Shown piece after piece: positions 37,260-48,477 of a DNA stretch of 64,000 nt. Every line of letters begins with the position of its first letter. Positions within the stretch are counted from its first letter, which is position 1. Origin of the DNA: Capsicum annuum (lineage: Eukaryota; Streptophyta; Magnoliopsida; Solanales; Solanaceae). The notes under the pieces are model-generated. The model did not search any database, had not been told where the DNA came from, and saw only the letters and a list, made by a program, of their open reading frames with translations. The DNA is taken from the NCBI RefSeq assembly GCF_002878395.1, contig NC_061118.1, positions 85,458,803-85,522,802 of the forward strand, given 5' to 3'. The position numbers and the translations under genes were made by a program.

Positions 37260-38620
37260 GGTACCTATGTACCAACGCTCATTAGTAAATAATATAGAAA
37301 GAAAAGAAAAAAAAATCTATGTTAGGGTCCATATTTTGTTCTGGGTGTGATTGGGTGTAAAAGTCATATCATCAGGGTACGACTCATATAACTGAGTCGT
37401 AAGTAGAGAATGCATAAATGGATGTTCACTACTCTGCTTACGACTCCTCCTAACCAGCAGTAAGGATAACTTATGACTCATTACCATCAACCATAAGCAG
37501 ACCAGAAACAACACTCAATTCTATGTTATCTTCCTATGTCATTACAACTTTTGGTTATGAGTCATAAGGGTTGGATACGACTCGTTGCAACTCGTACCCA
37601 TACCAGAATCTATACTCAGTTGGACTACTATGTTGTCAGTGGGTATGAGTCTCGTTATGACTTGTTACATATAGGTAGGAAACCTAAGGTGTCTCGTATC
37701 CACTGCAACATTAAAGTTCAACTTGTGAGTTGATTCTAATACACAATCCCCAAACTAGCCTTCCATTCTACAAAATTTCAACCCCACGTCAGTTCAAAAA
37801 CTTAATTTAAACAAACAAAGTACAAGATCAATCCAAAATTCATTGCACATTCAATTTTTAATCCCTAGGGTCAAAATTTTCATTATACGCAGGCATTCAA
37901 CTTCAAGAAATTCCTTAATCTCAACTTAGATTCAACTTCAACTCAAAATGAGAAGCATTTAATTTCAAAATACTTACGTGAATTGTTGAGAGTTTGGCTT
38001 TTTGAAGTTATTTCTTGTTTACCCAAAATTTGTAAGTATTTCGTACAATATGAGTGATGCCAAAAATTTGGTAAGTGTTTTGGAATAAATTTATGTGATT
38101 AGAGTTACAAATTTGGTCGTTAATGGAATTTTTTTTTTTGTTTCGAATATCGGTACCCATTTTGGGTGCCCCTTTGGCCTGGGTCAACTCGAGACCCTCG
38201 ACTGGTAATCTTGGTATGAGTCATACATATGACTCATACACAGGCTTACGGGTCTTTACCTCCACTCATAAAGGCCTGGTATTTTTTCTAGATTCTGGAG
38301 TGGATATGACTCAAGGTGACTCATACCTTATGGTAACAACTCATTTTGAGAGTCATAAAGACTTCTGAAACTTTTACCTAGATCTGTTACATCTCCCACG
38401 TCCTTACGACTCTTACTCACTAGTCATTACTTTAATATACGACTCATGAAGAGTCTGTATGACCTAACTTCTTCAAATTTTTTTGGCTCTTTTCTACAAT
38501 CTTTAGTCCTACACTCTCAACAAACATATTACCCTATAAATGAATAAGTATAAAAATATGGGTTGCCTGACACATGACTTTTGATTTAATATCACAACAT
38601 GACGTAGTTGCCTTGGTTAC
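37260..38620 (-). other. C pol-to-ORF2 spacer with GACTC motif clusters
   Basis: No coding. Two clusters, 37355-37725 and 38205-38460, contain many copies and decayed copies of TACGACTCGTA (for example TACGACTCAT, TATGAGTCATA), the motif also found in the U3 of the B, C and J LTRs. The minus strand has GGCAACCCATATT near 38550, similar to a GGCAACCC block common after pol in Athila elements, and a consensus-like donor CACGTAAGT near 37977. Confidence 0.55.
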
Positions 38621-39825
38621 TCAGACTTCACCAAGGTCCATCTCAAAAATCACACTTGCATCCTCGGTGTTACATGTATAATGCTTTACTCTTTGCACAT
38701 TCACTTTAGATGGGGCTTCACCATTCCACTTCAATTCCAAAGCACCATAAGGGAACACTCTTAGCAAAGTAAAGGGACCATACCATCTAGATTTCAACTT
38801 ACCTGGAAACAAGCGAAGCCTTGAGTTGTAGAGCAATACCTGGTCACCTTTTTTGAAGATTGTTTTATCAATATTTCAATCATGATGCATCTTCATCTTT
38901 TCTTTATAAAGTGCAGAACTTTCATATACGCTAAGTCAAAATTCATCCAACTCATTCATCTTGTTCATTCATGACTATGTTGCATCTTCCCACTCAAAGT
39001 TTAGCTTCTTCAAAGCCTATAGTGCTTTATGTTCAAGTTCAATAGGCAAGTGACAAGCCTTGCCATATACCAACTGATAAGGAGAAGCACCAATGGGTGT
39101 CTTGAAAGCTATTCGGTAAGCCCATAATGCATCATCTAACTTATGTGACCAATTAGTACTACTGGCATTTATTGTCTTCGCCAAGATTCACTTGATTTCT
39201 CTGTTGGACAGCTCAACATGTCCACTGTTCTGTGGATGATAAGGTGTTGCCACCTTATGTTTCACTCCATACTTCTCAAGCAGACTTTTGAATAGACGAT
39301 TCAAAAAATATAACTCACCATCACTAATGATAGCACGTGGTATGCCAAATTGATAAAAGATGTGCTTTTGAAGTATTCAATGACACTACATGCTTCTTTG
39401 TTGGGGAATTCAATTACTTCCACCCATTTAGAAATATAATCCACAGCCACAAGAATAGACTTCATGCCAAATGAACTCACAAAAGGTCCCATGAAATCCA
39501 TACCCCATACATCAAACAATTTCAATTCTAAAACGGGAGTCATAGGAAGTTCATGGAGTCTAGAGATGTTACCTTGAAGTTGACATTGATCACAAGTAGA
39601 AGAAAAATGATGTGCATCTTTGTAGATTGTTGGCCAATAATACCCACACTTTAAGATTTTGTGGGTTGTGCAGGTTCCTTCATGATAACCCCCAACTGGT
39701 GAAGAACAACAAGCCTTAAGTATGCTCATCATCTCCACATCAGGTATACATCTACGAATAATCCCATCCACATAAATTCTAAATAAATAAGGCTCTTCCC
39801 AGAAAAATTTCCCTACCTCATGCAT
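38621..39825 (-). pseudogene. C integrase pseudogene
   Basis: Zinc-binding region near 39650-39720 (SSPVGGYHEGTCTTHKIL, then CDQCQ): one of the two His is replaced, reading CC where CH is usual. First catalytic Asp in WGMDFMGPF near 39510, VDYISKWVE near 39440. The second Asp (ISDGELYF, near 39320) is in another frame, so a frameshift lies near 39340-39370. Glu in [11 protein letters not shown] near 39200. C-terminal part PGKLKSRWYGPF, then VNVQRVKHY (open 38621-38836). Athila-type integrase without chromodomain. Confidence 0.85.
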
Positions 39826-39839
39826 AAACTTTTTTTTTG

Positions 39840-40320
39840 GAAGGAGAGATCTTCTGGGACTAGATCACTGGCTAAATAATTTGCATAGTCTACAAACCAT
39901 GGAATTAGATCTTGGAAAGCAGCTAATATCTACTCTTTTAAAAACTGTCATTAATCTCGAGTCCATCTTCAACATTCTATATAGCTTTCTCCTCAAGTCT
40001 AGACAAATGATCTGCAACTTGATTCTCAGAGCCTTTTTGTACTTGACTTCAAAATAAAACTTTTGCAACAAGAGAAACCACTTAATCAGTCTAGGATTTA
40101 CATCTTTTTTCACCATCAAGTACCTTAATAAAGCATGATCATTGTGCACAATCACCATTGTCCCAATCAAATAAGCCCTAAACTTCTCAAAGGAAAATAC
40201 CATTGCTAATAACTCTTGTTTAGTAACTGTGTAGTTCTTTTGAGTAGGATTTAATGCCTTGATATCTTAGTAGATGGAATGAAGGATCTTTTCTTTATGT
40301 TGGCCTAGTACAGCCCCTAA
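39840..40320 (-). pseudogene. C RNase H pseudogene
   Basis: CDVSGLALGAVLGQHKEK near 40290-40340 holds the first catalytic Asp; TKQELLAMVFSFEKFRAYLIG near 40200-40230 and HNDHALLRYLMVKKD near 40120 follow. KWFLLLQKFYFEVKYKK near 40060 ends the domain. Confidence 0.82.
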
Positions 40321-41250
40321 GGCTAATCCACTTACATCACATATAACCTCAAATGGCAAGAACCAATCTAGGGATATGATGATACAAGTAGTCATCAACT
40401 ACTCTTTCAGACATTCAAAAGACTTTAAGCATGCCTCAGTAAACTTAAATTTCACCTCTTTCTCAAGAAGCCTACAGAGGGGATTTGCAATCTTGGAAAA
40501 ATCCTTGATGAATCACTTATAAAACCCAGAATGTCCTAAAAAGCTACAAATACCCTTCACATAAAATGGTGGAGGTAATTTCTCGATCTCTTCAATCATT
40601 ACTCTATCTACCTTAATACCCCTTTTTGAAATCTTATGCCCAAGCACAATGCCCTCTTTGACCATAAATGGTATTTTTCCCAATAATGTACCAAATCGCA
40701 TTACTTACACCTTCAAAGAGATTTTGGCAAGTTCACTAAGCAGTCATCAAAAGAATCACAAATGACTGAAAAATCATCTAGAAATACTTCGATGGTGTAT
40801 TATACCATGTTAGAGAAGATTGACATCATATACCTCTGAAATATGGTTATATCATTACATAACCCAAATGGCATACGTCTGAATACAAAGGTCTCATAAA
40901 GACAAGTGAAGGTTGTCTTCTCCTTGTCTTCGAGTGAAATAATGATTTGGTTGTAACCCGAATACCTATCCAAAAAATAGCACCATCCTTTGCCTGTAAG
41001 TCTATCCAATATCTGATCCATGAAGGGTATGGGAAAATGGTCCTTCTGAGCCTATGCATTCAATTTTCTATAGTCTAGGCACACTCTCTATCCTTTGACT
41101 ATCCTCATAGGTACCAGCTCATTCTTCTCATTAGGCATAACAGTAACACTGCCTTTCTTTAAAACATATTGTATCAGAATAAACCACTTACTCTAAGCAA
41201 TGGGATACACTACACCGGTATCAAACCACTTGATTATCTATTTCTTTAAA
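40321..41250 (-). pseudogene. C reverse transcriptase pseudogene
   Basis: Down from 41190: MPNEKNELVPMRIVKG, RVCLDYRKLNA near 41075, DHFPIPFMDQILDRL near 41010, FLDRYSGYNQI near 40960, FRRMPFGLCN near 40870 and FQRYMMSIFSNM near 40830. The catalytic box VFLDDFSV is intact near 40765-40790. The piece 40513-40701 covers GHKISKRGIKVDR. Stops occur about every 60-100 codons. Confidence 0.88.
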
Positions 41251-41273
41251 ACCTCTTGCATAGAAGGATTAAG

Positions 41274-41870
41274 TCAACATTGATGTTCTATACCTGGAAC
41301 ACAATCCAGCTTAAGTTGAATTTTATAAGTATAAAGACCAAACGAGATACCCACAATATCTAAATCTAAATTAATCAACGTCCTTCCAGTAGCCAAGAAT
41401 GGTATTCCTAAAATAATTAGGACTTGAAAGTTCACTTCATAGTCTAATATCACAAAATCAGCAGGAAAGATGAAAGAATCCACCTTCACCAATACATCAT
41501 ACATAATACAAACTAGCTTTTTCACTATCCTATCTGCCATCACAAGTCTCATGGTGGTTGGTGTGGGAGCCCTAAACCCCAACTGCTCAAATACTACTAA
41601 TGGCATGAGGTTGATACTAGCACCAAAATCATATAATGCCCGAGTAAATTTGAGAGATCCAATGGTACAAGGAATGGTGAAAGCATCAGGATCATTCTTC
41701 TTCTCTACCATAGATCTAGTTACTACAATGCTGCAATGATGAATATTTTTGACTGGCTCATAACTGAATGACCTATTCTTGGTGAGTAGATCGTTCATGA
41801 ATTTTGCATATCCTAGAATTTTATCTAATGCCTCTACAAGTGAGATGTTGACTGATAGTTCCTTTAACAT
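41274..41870 (-). pseudogene. C protease, 198 codons open
   Basis: The longest open frame in the window. Contains ITRSMVEKK near the start, IPCTIGSLKFTRALYDFGASINLMPL with the catalytic Asp (D-F-G-A-S), and ILGIPFLATGRTLI with the usual C-terminal motif. It ends at 41274 just before RT. The frame may continue from the gag linker upstream with a shift at 41864-41880. Confidence 0.85.
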
Positions 41871-43460
41871 AGATAAAAATTTCTAATACTTACCCTTTTC
41901 TTATTTGTTTTCATCCTTTGAGGAAAAGGAAAGCGAGGTCTAGGAAAAGGATTAGACATAGGCTCATCGACCTCATATCTTTCTTTATCTTGATTTTTAC
42001 TACTTTCCATATCAACAGAATCATCATCATTCTTTTGTTCATCAACAGTGGGTATAAGCCGATCTATAGTGGTTTTACCACTCCGAGTGGTAATGGCATG
42101 GTAGTGACCATTATTCTCTGGATTTGCAACTGTGTTACTAGGAAGAGTGCTAGGTTTTCTTTGATTAAATATGGCTGTCATCTATCCATACTGTTGCTTT
42201 AGTTGTTTGATTACAGTAGGATATGACATAACTTTTTGATTCAGCGCTGACGGGTCTGCCTTAATCTCCTTAATATAACTCTCTTGACTTTTTTACCCTT
42301 TGACCAGTTTTAACAGCATTGCCTTCATTCTAGACTTAGAATAATGACTACCCGGTGGAACATACTTGTCACTCTTCTCTTTTTTGTCATCTGTCTACCA
42401 CTAATCACCATCTCTATCCCTACTTCTGTCTTTTTATTTATCATTATAATAGTTTTAACCTTAATTGTCTTGCCCTTGGACTAGGAAATCTACCAACCTA
42501 TAATCAAGATACTTTGTTTCCTCTTCAGATTCAGTCTCAAAAGTTCTAAAGTAGATCCATGTGCCTCAACTACATTTACTTTCTCAGCACTCATTATTAT
42601 AAATTATTTTATAAGCAGCCCAATATCTGTTCGAAGTTGTGCAACCTCTTGTGCTACTAAATCCTGACCAGCTCCATAAATATTATCTGCCCCAATAGCA
42701 TATGTACTTGCACCATGCTCAGCATCTCTAGTATGCAAACCTCTATTAGTCAATGAAATATCATCAAGCATATCCTGTGCAGCATCCCACCCAAGACGCA
42801 AAATGCACCTCCCAGAATCGTATCTGCTATTACTCTAGAACTGACATTTAATGATCTATAGAAGATTTCCAACAAGTTAGACCCTTTGATTCTGTGATTA
42901 AGTACCATGCTCAGCTTCTTCTTGAATCTAAACAACACCTCATACATGGACTCTACAGGTAACTTTCTGAAATTATAAATTTCATCTTTGAAGTATAGTA
43001 TCCTTGTAAGAGGGAAGAATCTGTTTAGAAACTGTCTATACAACTTATGCCAAGTAGTGATTGAGCCTTTCAGAAGTTCCCCTAACCATGATGATGCTTC
43101 TCTATTCAACGAAAATAAGAACAAGCACAGTCTCAAAGCTTCTTGATCTACCCCTAAAATAGCATATGACGAACAAATCCCAATAAAATTAGCAAGATAC
43201 ATATTCAAATCATCAGTTGTTGATCCTAAAAATTCACCCTTCAAGTTTAGTAATTAAATCATTGCACTAGTGAAGTCAAATTTAACATTGGCGGTAAAGT
43301 AGAAAGAATGATAGCTTCTGTCTTAGCAGGTTCAACATATCTCATATCCTTATCTTTATCATATGGTTGAAGATACTGATATACAGGAATCATTGGAGCT
43401 CTACCTCTTTGAACTCTTTCTTATTGTACAGGCACTTGTCTTGGCCTGGCTAGCATTGCT
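41864..43460 (-). pseudogene. C gag and gag-protease linker, pseudogene
   Basis: The open piece 42750-43244 (164 codons) covers the Athila capsid: DDLNMYLANFIGICSSYAI, DQEALRLCLFLFSLNREASSWLGEL, TTWHKLYRQFLNRFFP and FKKKLSMVLNHR. An upstream piece to about 43430 matches Ath1's N-terminal gag (IPVYQYLQPYDKDKDM-like). Downstream, 41864-42181 is the linker with NQRKPSTLPSNTVANPENN and AITTRSGK, then an acidic stretch and FPRPRFPFPQR. Frameshifts separate the three parts. Confidence 0.82.
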
Positions 43461-43804
43461 TGCTCGGCTAGCCTAGCCTCAGCTAACCGTGCTTCCTCAA
43501 CTACTCTAGCTTCTTTAATTGTTGCTACTAATAATCCTATAGTCTATCTGCCAGCAATATTCTATGGATCATTAGGTGGGGAAGGAGGAACATTATGAGG
43601 GTCTTGAAATCCAGCAGTAACACCATTATAAACTTGTTGTGCTATCTTTCACGGTGTTTAAAGTATTCTTTCAAGTTCTAGATTAAAAGGGAGTAAGGGA
43701 TTGCCTCTTCTTCTAGTGTTTGATATACACTGGTGTACGCCAAATCAAGAACATAAAACTAAAACCTGCGAACTTCACTAACTCAATTTACTACTCAAAA
43801 TTTC

Positions 43805-43822
43805 TCCTCTGCAAGAGCACCA
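43805..43822 (-). other. C primer binding site, tRNA-Asp type
   Basis: Minus strand TGGTGCTCTTGCAGAGGA, five changes from TGGCGCCGTTGCCGGGGA, five bases after the LTR end. Confidence 0.8.
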
Positions 43823-43827
43823 TAATT

Positions 43828-45407
43828 TGATATCACCCAAAACTAACCTCCAAAGAAGTATGTTACGGTCATTTCCAAATATAGTAACCCAAACTAGATT
43901 AGGGTCTAATCCACAGGGAAAATATTGAACAGTTGTTTAACTTGGACAAGACTCGCAAGTAGTGCGAAAAGTAAATGAGGGAATTTGGAAGTAATTAGTA
44001 AGTAGTAACGGAACTTGAATACCTTGAGTTATAAATAGAAAATGAACACTAGGATTGTGCTCTACCTGGCTTCTTAACTTTGTAAGTTTCTCGTGTTCAA
44101 CCCACCTATTATGTTGATCTGTATGTAGGGTCGACAAGCTATGTATTATTAACAGTCTTGTGAACGTGCTGATAAATCTCACCCTTTACCTTGTGAGTCT
44201 CGGGGCATCGCCTTATTTCTCCTGATCTATAAATTTAGTTTAACAATCACCTTTTGAGTCTTAAGTTAATTAGATTAGATGGTGGAATGACAAGATGGAA
44301 GTTAATTTAAAATTACTATCTTAATCCTCTTTTCCCAATCTCAAACTCCTTTCTGAGGACGTTATCAAATATAGGCAATCCTCAAGCTTCTGTAGTAGCT
44401 CTAAGGTCTATTATTATTAAGAAGATTAAGATACATTTAGGTACTTTAGAATAGATGATTCTCCTTCTTCCCTTACATGGTTAATCCACTGAGGTCCCTA
44501 CAACCCTAGTTAAGGAAGTTAGCCACTCATATTTATGTAACAATCCACAATAATCAATAAAGAAATAATGTAATTAATTGCACAATATTGAGATGAATAA
44601 AAGCTAAAATCTGATATTGAATAACCCAAGAATCTCAAGAACAATGTAAAGTATGTAATATAATGTCAAATAATGTAAGAGAATGTCTCAAAATGTACCT
44701 AATAAAAGGTAAATCCTAGGGTATTTATAGTATCTAAAAATAAACAAGAAATCCTAATAAAAATGGAAAAGAAAAAGTAAGTTCGCACAAGGTACGACTC
44801 GTAGACCTTACGAGTCATACTATGTCCCTCATATCCTATCTAATGTCTGATCTTCCAAGGCTTCAACTTTTTTTTCTTCTTACAACTTTTGCTCACGTCG
44901 TACCTTTACTATACTACTCGTAGCCTTCACTTGTTACCACCTCGAACTCCTTCCTTTCATTCTCTGAATAGTGCTCTTCTTACGATTTGATCTTTTGAGT
45001 CATACTCAAACTTTTGAATTGGCCTTTTCTAACACTTCAACTCTAAATTATAGCCTGAGGTCTGTTATGTTTACGGTTTCCTGACATAACTCACATCCTC
45101 ATCTTACGACTCATATGCTCTACTCGTATCTTTTTTGTAATTAGCTTTTTTGCTTGGCTTTGGTTTTTAGTGTGCTTAGGAGTCAACTTATGAGCCTCTG
45201 ATGTGTTGACAACTCGTAAGGTGATTCATATTATCTGCAACTTTTTCTTCTTCAGGTCTTTTTCTTCTAATTTCATCCCAATACTCTTATGGACCTGTTT
45301 CACCTATAACAAGCACAAAAACACATCATATCTCCTAAAACAACCTAAGTCCAAGCATAATTTCATTATTTTAAGTACCAAAAGTTCCATGTTTCCATGG
45401 CACATCA
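43828..45407 (-). repeat. C 5' LTR
   Basis: 1580 bp, begins (minus strand) TGATGTGCC at 45407 and ends GGGTGATATCA at 43828. Aligns with 31848-33476. Confidence 0.9.
44722..44729 (-). promoter_or_regulatory. Candidate LTR TATA box in C 5' LTR
   Basis: TATAAATA on the minus strand, conserved in position in C's 3' LTR (32749-32756) and J's LTR (11729-11736). Conservation in three copies supports a core promoter. Confidence 0.6.
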
Positions 45408-46022
45408 GTGGCCTTGGATGCTTGGAAGGTACGATCGTGGTTAGGAACCACGATCACCCTTTAGTGCTCGTGGTTTGGATCGTGGATCTTCATCTTCAGA
45501 TCTTCATTGATACGGTTCTGATTACAGCTCCATTTTATCAACTTATGATCATACAATATTGTCATAGGATCATCCTACACTTTAACTTATAAGATATGTA
45601 AACCTGGAGTTACTTCCCATAACCTCATACTACGATCATGCCTTTAAAGTACGGTCATGGGATGTTATCGTCTGATCCTCTTTATACTTAACTTTTGCAT
45701 ATAGAATCTGAACAGTTTTCCTACAGTCACTTTCTGTGATCATACAATCGATATACGACTGTATGATCTTTCTTTTGAGTGTCTTATTAGAACCAAGCCT
45801 CTAATTTTTGGTACAACAAGCTTGGTATGACCATGGTCAGATTCCATGGTCGTGGCTTTGATCGTTTAATTCTTTTTAAGTTCAATTTTTAACAATTCCT
45901 TCTCTAAGCCTTTTTATCCTACAATCATTACAAAATCCATCATATCCATATAAAAATATCCTCGTAGTTAAAAATATTCCTAGTTTTAAGAATCTTAAGT
46001 GTCATAAATCCACGACACATCA
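45408..46022 (-). repeat. G, old Athila-like LTR (right part)
   Basis: Ends AAGTGTCATAAATCCACGACACATCA, as C-type LTRs do, but the U3 differs: it is dense in CGATCGTGG/CCACGATC palindromes (45430-45480) and CGGTCATGG-like motifs rather than GACTC. Left part at 31584-31847. No polypurine tract follows at 46023. Confidence 0.6.
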
Positions 46023-48477
46023 TGGTACTCTATAGGATTCAGCCGACTGAGCTCCAAAGATAATGAAAGCATAAATAACTTGTAAAGCAGGAATATAAAC
46101 TACACGCAACTATCTAAGAAACTAAATATAATAGTGATAAGGGTGCAATTAGGATAAACTTATCTTATTATGATAGTATTTAGGAACTAAAGTACAATAC
46201 CATATATACTAGTCAATATATAAATAAAGCGTGAAAGAAGGAGATATAGTAGGAATACAAGGGCAAATGACTATATAAATAGATAAGGAAAGAGAGGGAT
46301 ATAAGAACAAGACATATATATGTGCGTGTAGGCGTATATATATATATACATATATATATACACACACGTACATACATATATAGGACTAATATATAAATAC
46401 CTAAGGGAGCCAACCTAACATCTCGAGAAATCCTTACCAATAAGAAAAGCTAAAACCAGCATAATCAGGGTCTTTAACCAAAAGATGACTAAACATGAGA
46501 TAATCTAACACTAACATATCTTACTATGAGAAAGAAAAGGAATCAAAAATGTACCAATAATCTCAGGTACTTGTCCATAACCATCCTTTCATGAACTAAC
46601 CTTAATAATCAATCACAAAGTAATTAGATATTCAAGAAAAACAATAATTAGGCCTTCATAGGCTCGAAATATGAAAGAAAGCACTTAGCAAATAGTAATC
46701 ATAGCTTATACCGATACAAACCCCCCCCCCCCCATAAGGCCAATAGTTATACACACCAAACAATTATATTGGTGATAGGCAATACATATGAATGAATACA
46801 TACAATTTAAATAAAAAATACCATGTCCAGTCCAAGTACCATAATGTACCAAGTGTATACACCTCCTTCAGCTCAGTAACTCACAAAGGCAAGATCTATG
46901 GCGATCGTCCTTCTCCGTCACTAAGGCTCAGGGATGAAAAGACCTATAGGAAACTCAAGATATTTGTATACATTACCTGGTCTGGAACTAGGACTTCCAA
47001 CAACCATCATAATTGATCTACTCTATCCAATAGATGAGGGATAAAATCGAGACTAAAAAAGTGTACACTAGTAAATCCATTGCTTAAGATCAAGTTTGAT
47101 ATAAAATTGGCATAATAGTGTAGACAAGGTCAAAATATCCATCTATCAAAATAATTAATAGTTGTAAAAGTGGATTAATAATGGACCGGAATCATCTTCG
47201 GTCTAATTTTAAAAATAGCACATTTAGTTCCTAAAGTTCATAAATCATTAAATAAGGTGGAACTATTTCCATCATACAAGAATCATCTTAAAATATAAAA
47301 GTCGGAATTAATTCATTTTTAGAAAACAATAGTAAAATCAAGGATTTGGTTGGAATCATACCACCAAGTGATCATAAATGCACCTAAAAGTATGCATGTC
47401 TCACCAGTATGCAAATAATACAAAGATAAGCACCGATAGAATGCTCACCTAGAGTCCAATTGTTATCATAACCATGACCTCAAGCCCAACAATATATAAC
47501 TAACCTAATAATAGCACCATAACTCAGGAAACTATGATAATCAAGGGCATAAATCACTACAAAGCTCTAACCAGGGAAAATACTAGCCAAATCAATGTCA
47601 TAATATATGTCCTATATTTAAGGATCCATAATATTAATCTATGCCTAAATAAGGTCGTAAGCAAGGATAATGGGTTCTAGGACCATGCTATGATTCGGGT
47701 CACATTTCTATCTTAAATTCCCTAAATAGAATAATTCATGATGTACTTTTCATAATCCCATACTTTAATCCCTACCTTGCATGCAATCTATTAAAAACAC
47801 GATCTTGTAAAGAAAACTAGACCAAAGCCTACCTCGATGTTGAATCACAAATCTTGAATCATTCATAAATTACTCATCCTTGATCCACAATCCCAAAATG
47901 TCGCTATGATATCAAAATAATAATCTATACAACAATACAAGAAAAACGTGTCCTATAATTCACTATAAAACTTTGGGTCCAAAATTGGATCAAAATAAGC
48001 CCATAGAGCCCGCTACTGAAATCCAAAAATTGAATTTGTAATAATGTCCCTCATAGGACAAGAATATGTGCCCAAAGTTAAGAATAAATAGGGAACAAAT
48101 CGAGGCTCTGCAAAGTTGGGAAATTTAGGACCTAAATTCAAAGGATTTACAATGAAAATGTATGAAATTTGATGGAGAAAATAATGAAAATGGCCAAGGA
48201 GTGTTGAACAATCTTACCTTAGATTCAATGGATCAATGGATGATTCCTCATAATTTCCCACACATCAAACTCAAAATATAGGGATACATGCCCTAGGATA
48301 TGAAGGAAAATTGGGTAAAGAAGAGAATATAATACCAGTAGTATCCACTTAAGCAGCACTTAACTGCTAAAAAATATGACAAGGGAGGCAGGGACCACTT
48401 AAATGACACCCTGGTCACTAAATTGATATCCACTTAAGTGGAAAAGGATTGTTAAAGTGACCCCTCAGTTACGCATC
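46023..48477 (-). repeat. F region, LTR-like sequence left of S
   Basis: No gene. Minus-strand reading shows LTR-like features (GTGAGTTACTGAGCTGAAGG near 46880). Because solo LTR S interrupts it at 48478 and it resumes at 50896, 46.6-48.5 kb is probably most of F's 3' LTR. 46023-46600 is unclassified AT-rich DNA with (AT)n/(AC)n at 46317-46382; a run of 13 C lies at 46721-46733. Confidence 0.45.

Larger units (their letters stand above)
31848..45407 (-). mobile_element. C, near-complete Athila-type element, 13.6 kb
   Basis: On the minus strand: 5' LTR (43828-45407), tRNA-Asp-type primer site, gag, protease, RT, RNase H, integrase, a long spacer, a second ORF, 3' untranslated region, polypurine tract and 3' LTR (31848-33476). 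LTRs begin TGATG and end CATCA. The flanking five bases are GTAGT and GTGGC, a target duplication with two transition differences. The insertion split LTR G. All genes have stops or frameshifts, but protease and the RT active site are still readable. It is the most complete element in the window. Confidence 0.9.

Noticed and set aside
37970..37990. Splice donor CACGTAAGT on the minus strand upstream of C's second ORF
   Set aside because: A single short match with no identified acceptor; not called as an intron.
41918..42202. + strand frame of 94 codons
   Set aside because: Antisense to C's gag-protease linker.
45203..45592. 129-codon open frame on the + strand
   Set aside because: It crosses the boundary between C's LTR and LTR G, so it cannot be an ancestral gene.
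46213..46440. Tyr/Ile-rich frame on the minus strand
   Set aside because: Produced by (AT)n/(AC)n microsatellite sequence.
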